From assembly GCA_017395885.1 (NCBI GenBank), contig JAFQNM010000108.1:1-10298 (forward strand): a stretch of 10,298 bases of DNA, in the 5' to 3' direction. Below the pieces are notes generated by a model that saw only the letters and a list, made by a program, of their open reading frames with translations, did not search any database and was not told the origin of the DNA. Within the stretch, counting starts at the first letter, position 1; every line of letters begins with the position of its first letter. Both the position numbers and the translations under genes were made by a program. Of this stretch, positions 1-4,728 are shown in pieces. The DNA is from Clostridia bacterium (GTDB taxonomy: Bacteria; Bacillota; Clostridia; Oscillospirales; CAG-272).

Positions 1-207
1 TGGCAGATATGAAAGATGAACGTCAATAAGCATACCGTCTGTATGTCCGCCAATTCCCGTTACCTCTGCAACGGTGCCGTTCTGAGTGCCGTCGGCGCTC
101 TGAGAGTCCTCTCCCTCAGACGAGGGTGCGGCGGGAGCGCAGGAGCAGGCAAGGCAGAAAAGAAGCACTGCAGACAGAATCAAGGATATTATCTTAATTA
201 TTCTCAT
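1..207 (-). CDS. Partial exported protein, probable lipoprotein, unknown function (5' end only)
   Basis: An open frame runs leftward from an ATG at 207-205 to the window edge without a stop, giving the first 69 residues. The N-terminus is a clear export signal: a basic start (MRIIKIIS), a hydrophobic stretch to about residue 20, then a cysteine-rich end (FCLACSC) where C21 or C23 could be lipidated. The lipobox is not textbook, so lipid anchoring is likely rather than certain. A Ser/Glu/Asp/Gly-rich linker (about residues 26-45) follows, then the start of a folded part (TVAEVTGIGG...MLIDVHLSYLP). A Shine-Dalgarno AAGGAA sits 9 bases upstream, and a perfect-consensus promoter lies further up at 262-290. 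The mature domain is too short to assign; a secreted small beta-rich domain is possible but unproven. The plus-strand frame through the same bases lacks any comparable start signal. Confidence 0.8.
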   Translation of the reverse strand, partial: MRIIKIISLILSAVLLFCLACSCAPAAPSSEGEDSQSADGTQNGTVAEVTGIGGHTDGMLIDVHLSYLP

Positions 208-224
208 ATTTTACCGTTCCTTTC

Positions 225-248
225 GGCGGCACAAGGTCTCAGGCCGCC
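225..248 (-). other. Leader hairpin upstream of the exported-protein start
   Basis: GGCGGC (225-230) and GCCGCC (243-248) form a 6-bp GC-only stem with a 12-base loop in the short 5' leader of the leftward gene. It ends about 5 bases before the AAGGAA Shine-Dalgarno. It could affect mRNA stability or translation; no known riboswitch pattern was recognised. Confidence 0.4.
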
Positions 249-261
249 ATTTTCTCCTTCA

Positions 262-290
262 ATTATAGCCTTTATCGCTCATTCTGTCAA
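262..290 (-). promoter_or_regulatory. Perfect-consensus sigma-A promoter for the leftward exported-protein gene
   Basis: Read on the minus strand, TTGACA (290-285) and TATAAT (267-262) are separated by exactly 17 bases. This is a full match to the housekeeping promoter consensus. Transcription would start near 255, giving a leader of roughly 48 nt before the ATG at 207. Confidence 0.85.
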
Positions 291-341
291 GAAGCGCTCC
301 TGCCGGCAAAGGGCCATCGACCTCAATTTGCATAAAAGCTC

Positions 342-370
342 TTTACGAAAGCATAGAAATGTGTTATAAT
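342..370 (+). promoter_or_regulatory. Sigma-A-type promoter for the solute-binding protein gene
   Basis: TTTACG (342-347) and a perfect TATAAT (365-370) are separated by 17 bases. The predicted start near 377 gives a leader of about 74 nt before the ATG at 451. It is divergent from the promoter at 262-290, with about 50 bases between the two -35 boxes. Confidence 0.75.
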
Positions 371-450
371 CAGTATATATGTAAAATGAGATGCTGTATC
401 TGCACGCTGCAGAGAAATTGCATAAGCAAAAGAAAGGAACGTTTTCGGTT

Positions 451-1743
451 ATGAAAAGAATACTCAGTATTGTTTTGTGCCTTTGCATCATTGCAACACT
501 TTCATCATCAATGCTATCCTGCTCAAAAGCAAAAAATCCCGATGGCCCTATGGCCTACGTCCTCGCACAGAAGGGCAGCGCCTACTCTCTCGGCCTTGCC
601 GAAAGCTTTAAGGTTGCCTTTGAGGAGGCCGGCGGCAACGTTACAATGGAGACCTTCCCCGAAGGAACAGAGGGCTTCTCCGAATATTTCTCCAAAGCTA
701 TTGACGTGGAGGCAGACGTTATCTTCCTCCCCGACGTTATCTCCACCGCACCTGCCCTTCTCAAGTGCGCAAAGGAGATGGGAATAAACGTGCCCATTCT
801 TGCAGGCGACACGTGGGAATCCTCCATCGTTCTCGAAAGCGTAAAGGACACCGGCCTTGACCTTTACTGCATCACCTTCTTTGATGAATCTGATACGGAT
901 GAGGATGCCATGACCTTTGTGGACGGCTTTAAAAAATTCCTCAACGAAAACAGCGAGTATTACGAAATGAACGGCTCCGGCGATATGGTTGCCGCAGTTT
1001 CTGCTCTGGGCTTCGATGCCTATAACGTTGCAATGTCTGCCATCCGCACAGCGGCAGAGGAAAAGGGCGAGGACCTTACCTCGGTCGACGTGGCAAGAGC
1101 TCTCTGGTCTACCGACCACGACGGAATCACGGGAAATATCTCCTTTGACGAAAACGGAGATGCCCTTGAAAAAACAGTTTATATCAAAAAGGCAGCGGCT
1201 GACGGCTCTGCATTTGAGTTTGTGAAAAAGGAGACCGTTACAAGCGGATGCGATAAGGGCTCCGCTCCTGCCTACGACAAGGATGGTATCGCCATAGATA
1301 CGGATAACAAACGTATCACGGTAGGCGTTTACCAGCCCACAACCGGAGACGATGCCCCCGGCGGAAATCAGGAGCTTCTGGGCGTTATTTATGCAAACAG
1401 CCTCGACAATAAGGTGATGATCGACGGCAAGGAGTATGAGGTGGTGCTCAACGTCAGCGATAACGGCTCTCTCGTTGAATACTCTCTGGCAACCTCAACA
1501 AAGCTGGTTGAGGAAAAGAGCATCGTTGTTATCGGCTCCTACGGCTCCGGAGTTTCTCTCGGCGCGGTGGACACCTTTGAGGCGGCAGGCCTTGCGGCTA
1601 TCGGCGCCTCCTGTACCGGCGCAGATATTACCTTCGGCAACGACTATTATTTCAGAACCACCGTTGTTGAAACGAGAGAGGGCTCAGTTATGGCAAGCTT
1701 TGCTATGAGCCTTATGGAAGCATCAAGCGCAAAAACAGAATAA
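451..1743 (+). CDS. Solute-binding lipoprotein of the LivJ-like type 1 class, circularly permuted
   Basis: 430 residues. Residues 1-24 form a lipoprotein signal peptide (MKRILSIV..., hydrophobic core, then MLSC with C24 as lipid anchor). An upstream ATG at 391 would add 20 polar residues ahead of it and is rejected; AAAGGAA precedes 451. Residues about 34-190 match the part of LivJ-type proteins that normally comes second (AYVLAQKGSAYSLGLAESF, then ADVIFLPD, VPILAGDTW, GFDAYN). Residues 225-262 match the usual C-terminal end (GITGNISFDENGDA...VYIKK). Residues 288-418 then match the usual N-terminal half (ITVGVYQPTTGD, GGNQELLGVIYAN, GSYGSGVS, GASCTG, NDYYFRTT..EGSVMA). Each part is present once, so the fold is complete but cut open at the first lobe-lobe hinge and rejoined at its old ends through a linker at 266-287. 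Ligand is probably a branched-chain or similar amino acid by family; no permease or ATPase genes are adjacent. Family assignment is firm; permutation is inferred from motif order. Confidence 0.87.
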   Translation: MKRILSIVLCLCIIATLSSSMLSCSKAKNPDGPMAYVLAQKGSAYSLGLAESFKVAFEEAGGNVTMETFPEGTEGFSEYFSKAIDVEADVIFLPDVISTAPALLKCAKEMGINVPILAGDTWESSIVLESVKDTGLDLYCITFFDESDTDEDAMTFVDGFKKFLNENSEYYEMNGSGDMVAAVSALGFDAYNVAMSAIRTAAEEKGEDLTSVDVARALWSTDHDGITGNISFDENGDALEKTVYIKKAAADGSAFEFVKKETVTSGCDKGSAPAYDKDGIAIDTDNKRITVGVYQPTTGDDAPGGNQELLGVIYANSLDNKVMIDGKEYEVVLNVSDNGSLVEYSLATSTKLVEEKSIVVIGSYGSGVSLGAVDTFEAAGLAAIGASCTGADITFGNDYYFRTTVVETREGSVMASFAMSLMEASSAKTE

Positions 1744-1746
1744 TAT

Positions 1747-1773
1747 AAAAGAGCCTCTGCGGAGGCTCTTTTT
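1747..1773 (+). terminator. Rho-independent terminator after the solute-binding protein gene
   Basis: An 8-bp stem AGAGCCTC/GAGGCTCT with a TGCG loop lies at 1750-1769. It is preceded by AAAA and followed by a T run, 6 bases after the stop codon. The layout fits an intrinsic terminator and closes this gene as a single-gene unit. Confidence 0.9.
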
Positions 1774-1811
1774 GCTGTTAATTCCGGTTTATCGGGAGAT
1801 ATGATGTAGGA

Positions 1812-1831
1812 GGCCTTTTTGTAAAAAGGCC
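1812..1831. repeat. Intergenic hairpin (GGCCTTTTT / AAAAAGGCC)
   Basis: A perfect 9-bp stem with a 2-base loop lies in a gene-free stretch. Together with the nearby GAAAAACTT and GCCCC-GTGA-GGGGC segments it resembles the modules seen at 8736-8856, suggesting a family of intergenic repeats. Confidence 0.6.
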
Positions 1832-1868
1832 CCATACGACTCCCGAAAAACTTCAAAAAGGGGATAAT

Positions 1869-1895
1869 GCCCCGTGAGGGGCTTTTGCCGGTTTA
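1869..1895. repeat. Dispersed intergenic repeat, copy 1
   Basis: A 27-bp segment begins with the stem-loop GCCCC-GTGA-GGGGC followed by TTTTG, and ends in GGTTTA. It matches 8799-8825 at 25 of 27 positions; the only differences are two adjacent C-to-T changes. The whole gap 1774-1990 holds hairpins and this repeat but no convincing gene. Confidence 0.75.
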
Positions 1896-1942
1896 GATAA
1901 AAGGAGCAAGCTCCCAATGATATATTCCCTACGGAAATCGTT

Positions 1943-1974
1943 GTAGGTTGGTCTTATTCCTAAGACCAACCTAC
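1943..1974. repeat. Perfect 14-bp inverted repeat, hairpin between genes
   Basis: GTAGGTTGGTCTTA is followed by a TTCC loop and its exact complement TAAGACCAACCTAC. It lies 16 bases beyond the stop of the leftward membrane-protein gene, so it may protect or end that transcript. No T run follows it in either direction, so it is not a standard intrinsic terminator. Confidence 0.7.
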
Positions 1975-1990
1975 TAAAGGGTGTCATTTT

Positions 1991-2461
1991 TTATTCATTA
2001 CTATCGTTTGTGTTGCCGGGGGTGTATGTATAATTGAACTGGCTTGAAGGCTGCTCTGTGTTAAGCACGGGATCTGTGCTCTCAGCTCCTGCAAACGCAG
2101 TTGCTCCGCCGCCCTTCTTCTTTCTGAAAACCAACACTCCTGCTACTACCGTTGCAATGCCAAATACTACGGTAAGAGAGCCAAATACCATATGCAGAGC
2201 CTCTACCTCTTCCATTCTGCTTTCCCATTTGCGCATAAGGCCGCGGTAATCATCGGCAAGATCCTCATACATCTCTCTGACAATAACGTACTCTGCCCTT
2301 CTCGCCTCCGACATACAATTGCTGTATCCAAGAGAACAGGAATTATACTGAGTTCTATAATAACTGTAATCGCTCGAATTGATGATTGCGAGCGCCACAC
2401 TTCCAAGAACGATGGTTATAACGAGAAGCACTGCTACTATGATGCCACCTAATTTTTTCAT
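1991..2461 (-). CDS. Small two-helix membrane protein, unknown function
   Basis: 156 residues, read leftward from ATG at 2461, with GGAGG 5 bases upstream (2467-2471) and a good promoter at 2505-2533. Two hydrophobic helices are visible, at about residues 6-28 and 91-112. Between them is a roughly 60-residue, charged, mostly helical segment with two cysteines (C42, C49) that could form a disulfide if outside the cell. After helix 2 come RKKK (113-116), which favours a cytoplasmic C-terminus, and a low-complexity Gly/Ser/Thr/Asn-rich tail ending NTNDSNE. The N-terminal helix lacks a lipobox and looks like a membrane anchor. I do not recognise a family. It is transcribed alone and divergently from the acetolactate-synthase-like gene. 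Confidence 0.78.
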   Translation of the reverse strand: MKKLGGIIVAVLLVITIVLGSVALAIINSSDYSYYRTQYNSCSLGYSNCMSEARRAEYVIVREMYEDLADDYRGLMRKWESRMEEVEALHMVFGSLTVVFGIATVVAGVLVFRKKKGGGATAFAGAESTDPVLNTEQPSSQFNYTYTPGNTNDSNE

Positions 2462-2504
2462 TTTTTCCTCCGTATCAAATATTTCCAGACCAATGTCCTC
2501 TTTG

Positions 2505-2533
2505 ATTATATGACATATTTCCCTTTACGTCAA
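2505..2533 (-). promoter_or_regulatory. Sigma-A-type promoter for the small membrane protein gene
   Basis: On the minus strand TTGACG (2533-2528) and a perfect TATAAT (2510-2505) are 17 bases apart. The start would fall near 2498, about 37 bases before the ATG. It is divergent from the promoter at 2603-2631. Confidence 0.82.
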
Positions 2534-2579
2534 CGAATTATTAACATTTTTGCGCTATACACATTTTTTTCTGACACAA

Positions 2580-2626
2580 ACACAAGATACTGTATTTTGC
2601 TCTTGCAAAATCGGCACAAATAGTGT
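2580..2626 (+). promoter_or_regulatory. Candidate pair of NrdR boxes over the promoter
   Basis: Compared by eye with the published 16-bp NrdR-box consensus (ACACWATATATWGTGT), 2580-2595 matches at 13 of 16 positions. The segment 2611-2626 matches at 10 of 16, with a good right half (AATAGTGT). The two start 31 bases apart, about three helical turns, which is the usual arrangement of NrdR boxes. They bracket the -35 and run up to the -10 of the promoter that leads into nrdR. The second box is weak, so this is a hypothesis. Confidence 0.35.
2594..2611. promoter_or_regulatory. Inverted repeat overlapping the -35 box
   Basis: ATTTTGC and GCAAAAT form a perfect 7-bp inverted repeat around TCTT. 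The right arm contains most of the -35 hexamer (2603-2608), so a protein bound here would block RNA polymerase. It could be an operator for an unknown regulator or chance in an AT-rich region. Confidence 0.35.
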
Positions 2627-2631
2627 ATAAT
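2603..2631 (+). promoter_or_regulatory. Sigma-A-type promoter for the acetolactate-synthase-like/nrdR/comEC-like run
   Basis: TTGCAA (2603-2608) and a perfect TATAAT (2626-2631) are 17 bases apart. Transcription would start near 2638, leaving about a 25-nt leader with GAGGG before the ATG at 2663. The -35 lies inside an inverted repeat (2594-2611). Confidence 0.8.
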
Positions 2632-2662
2632 GATTATAATTAAGTATTTTGAGGGTTTGTTT

Positions 2663-4258
2663 ATGACGGTTTCCGAGTACATAATCCGATTTCTGAAGGA
2701 AAAGGGCGTTACCACCGTTTTCGCCTACCCGGGCGCTAACGTGCTCCGCCTTTACGGTCAGCTTTGCCAAAGCGGAATAAAAACAGTTCTCACCCGTCAC
2801 GAGCAGGGTGCGATCCATGCCGCGGCAGGCTATGCCAAGTCCTCCGGCAAGATAGGCGTTTGCATTGCCACCAGCGGCCCCGGCGCCGCCAATCTCATTA
2901 CCGGAATTGCAGATGCCAACCTTGATTCTGCCCCCCTTCTCGTTATCACAGGTCAGGTCCCCAGCCGCTATATCGGCAGAGATGCCTTTCAGGAGGCCGA
3001 TATTCTGGGCATCACCATTCCCGTAACGAAGCACAACTACCTTATCACCGAGGCAGACGAGGTGCCAAGAGATCTGGAGGAGGCTTACCGCATTGCCACC
3101 ACACCCAGAATGGGCCCCGTTCTCGTTGACATTACAAGCGATCTCTTCGACTCTCCCCTTCCCTCTGAGGCTCTCAGCTTTGAGTGCCTGCTGCCGAGAA
3201 GGAGGGATAACCACTATCCCCTTGAAAGCGCAAAGGGCAAGATCACTGAGGTCATCTCCTCCTGCCACCGCCCTCTGGTGCTCGCAGGCGGCGGCGTTGT
3301 TTCTGCAGGTGCTTCAAATCTCCTTCGCTCCTTCTGCAAAGCGAGCGGTATTCCCTGCGTTGTTACAATGATGGGCAAGGGCATTGCCGGTACTGATTTC
3401 CCTCAGCTTCTTGGCATGGCAGGCCTTTGCGGCAATATTTGTGCAAACACGGTGCTTGACCAATGCGACCTGCTTATCGCCATCGGCTGCCGCTTTTCTG
3501 ACAGAACGGTCTCAGATTTTGAGGCCTTCGGCCGCTCAAGAACTGTTATCCACTGCGATATCGACCCTGCCGAGCTTAACAAAAACCTGAAGGTTTACCT
3601 GCCCATTTGCGCCGACAGCGCAGATTTTCTCACCTACCTTTGCGAGGCGGCTGAGCTTTTCCTTTCAGATGACCGGAGAGAAGCCTTCTCCGGCTGGTAC
3701 ACTAAAACTCCACCTGCAGTTTTATCACCCCACGATTCTATATACACAGCTGTTTGCCAATACGAAAACAACAATCCCGGCTGCCGCATCGTTACTGACG
3801 TTGGCACTATTCAAACTGAGTCTGCAAGGCTCATAACTGTTGGCTGCGAGCGTGCATTCGTTACCTCAGGCGGCCTCGGTGCCATGGGCTTCGGCCTGCC
3901 CGCCGCCATAGGCGCCTCCTTTGCCCTCTCCGATATGGAAAGGAGCGAGGGCTCAAGGATCATTGCCATCGCCGGCGACGGCGGCTTTCAGATGACCCTT
4001 CAGGAGCTGGGCACTCTGCCTGAATGCCCCGTTCCCGTTAAAATTATAGTTATCAACAACCGCACCCTCGGTATGGTTGAAGATATGGAGATAGGCCGTG
4101 GCGGCCACTACTCCCTCGGCTCTTACCCCGATTTCGCCATGATCGCCACCGCCTATGGGATCCCCTCTTTGCAGGCCACCTTTGATGACAGCACACCTGA
4201 AAAGGTTTTTGAATTTCTTTCTTCCAGCCAAAGCTCTCTTCTTGAGATAATTTACTGA
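2663..4258 (+). CDS. Acetolactate-synthase-like thiamine-diphosphate enzyme
   Basis: 531 residues. Acetolactate synthases join two pyruvates (or pyruvate and 2-ketobutyrate) in branched-chain amino acid or acetoin synthesis. The three usual domains are present: N-terminal pyrimidine domain (1-165) with catalytic E47 (RHEQGA) and the family segment RDAFQEAD (106-113); central domain (190-340) with GCRFSDR (275-281) and HCDIDPAE (297-304); C-terminal TPP domain with GGLGAMGFGLPAA (403-415) and the metal/TPP motif GDGGF...NN (438-466). The start at 2663 follows GAGGG and is preferred to an ATG at 2630 that overlaps the -10 box. Two oddities: the MVxQWQ segment of true acetolactate synthases reads MVEDME (M475 in place of Trp), and the protein stops at LLEIIY, lacking the C-terminal tail of roughly 25-35 residues. 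No small subunit (ilvN) is adjacent. It may be a divergent ilvB paralogue or a related 2-keto-acid enzyme. Confidence 0.85.
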   Translation: MTVSEYIIRFLKEKGVTTVFAYPGANVLRLYGQLCQSGIKTVLTRHEQGAIHAAAGYAKSSGKIGVCIATSGPGAANLITGIADANLDSAPLLVITGQVPSRYIGRDAFQEADILGITIPVTKHNYLITEADEVPRDLEEAYRIATTPRMGPVLVDITSDLFDSPLPSEALSFECLLPRRRDNHYPLESAKGKITEVISSCHRPLVLAGGGVVSAGASNLLRSFCKASGIPCVVTMMGKGIAGTDFPQLLGMAGLCGNICANTVLDQCDLLIAIGCRFSDRTVSDFEAFGRSRTVIHCDIDPAELNKNLKVYLPICADSADFLTYLCEAAELFLSDDRREAFSGWYTKTPPAVLSPHDSIYTAVCQYENNNPGCRIVTDVGTIQTESARLITVGCERAFVTSGGLGAMGFGLPAAIGASFALSDMERSEGSRIIAIAGDGGFQMTLQELGTLPECPVPVKIIVINNRTLGMVEDMEIGRGGHYSLGSYPDFAMIATAYGIPSLQATFDDSTPEKVFEFLSSSQSSLLEIIY

Positions 4259-4274
4259 TCGGAGGTTTCTTATT

Positions 4275-4721
4275 ATGAAATGCCCTTCCTGCGGATCTGA
4301 AGATATTAAGGTAGTGGACTCACGCCCCGTTGAGGATAACAACTCTATACGCCGCCGCCGTGAGTGCCTCGCCTGCCACAACAGATTTACTACCTATGAG
4401 GTTATAGACACATTCCAGCCCGTTGTTATTAAAAAAGACGGCACAAAGGAGCTCTTTGACAAGAACAAGCTTCTCTCCGGCCTTCTCCGTGCCTGCCAGA
4501 AGCGCCCCGTTAACGCAGAGGCTCTGGCCAACGAGATCGAGGCCGAGATCAACAACTCTCTGAGAAGAGAGATAACCTCCAGCGAGATCGGTGAGATCTC
4601 TATGGAAAAGCTTCGTGAGAGAGATGCCGTGGCTTACGTTCGTTTTGCCTCCGTTTACCGTGAATTCAAGGACGTTGAAACCTTTATGAAGGAGCTTGAG
4701 ATCCTTAAACGGGACGAATAA
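4275..4721 (+). CDS. nrdR: NrdR, repressor of ribonucleotide reductase genes
   Basis: 148 residues, the normal length for the family. NrdR senses ATP/dATP and represses ribonucleotide reductase genes by binding NrdR boxes. Visible parts: an N-terminal zinc ribbon with C3, C6, C31 and C34 (CPSC...CLAC), the basic stretch RRRR at 26-29 that belongs to the DNA-binding part, and an ATP-cone domain from about 49 to 139 (VIKKDGTKELFDKNKLLSGLLRA..., then VAYVRFASVYREF). GGAGG at 4261-4265 lies 9 bases before the ATG. It begins 16 bases after the acetolactate-synthase-like gene and ends 7 bases before the ComEC-like gene, so the three are probably co-transcribed. No key residue appears to be missing. 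Confidence 0.96.
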   Translation: MKCPSCGSEDIKVVDSRPVEDNNSIRRRRECLACHNRFTTYEVIDTFQPVVIKKDGTKELFDKNKLLSGLLRACQKRPVNAEALANEIEAEINNSLRREITSSEIGEISMEKLRERDAVAYVRFASVYREFKDVETFMKELEILKRDE

Positions 4722-4728
4722 CTGAATA

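Noticed and set aside
239..250. Three-codon mini-ORF (Met-Ala-Ala-stop) in the leader of the leftward exported-protein gene
   Set aside because: Its ATG lies only about 5 bases after the predicted transcription start, so the purine-rich stretch before it would not be in the mRNA.
16..369. Plus-strand 117-residue open frame near the left edge
   Set aside because: It lies opposite the minus-strand gene that has a signal peptide, Shine-Dalgarno and perfect promoter, and its own sequence shows no domain or start signal.
391..450. Upstream ATG extending the solute-binding protein by 20 residues
   Set aside because: It would place a polar segment ahead of the signal peptide; 451 has a Shine-Dalgarno and begins a normal lipoprotein leader.
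1943..1974. Perfect 14-bp hairpin as an intrinsic terminator
   Set aside because: No T run follows in either direction, so it is listed as a repeat only.
1774..1990. CRISPR array or tRNA in the repeat-rich gap
   Set aside because: There are no regularly spaced direct repeats and no cloverleaf; the hairpins differ from one another in sequence.
2630..2662. Earlier ATG for the acetolactate-synthase-like gene
   Set aside because: It lies within the -10 box, upstream of the likely transcription start.
2555..3268. 237-residue minus-strand open frame
   Set aside because: It is antisense to the acetolactate-synthase-like gene, runs over two promoters, and has no recognisable family.
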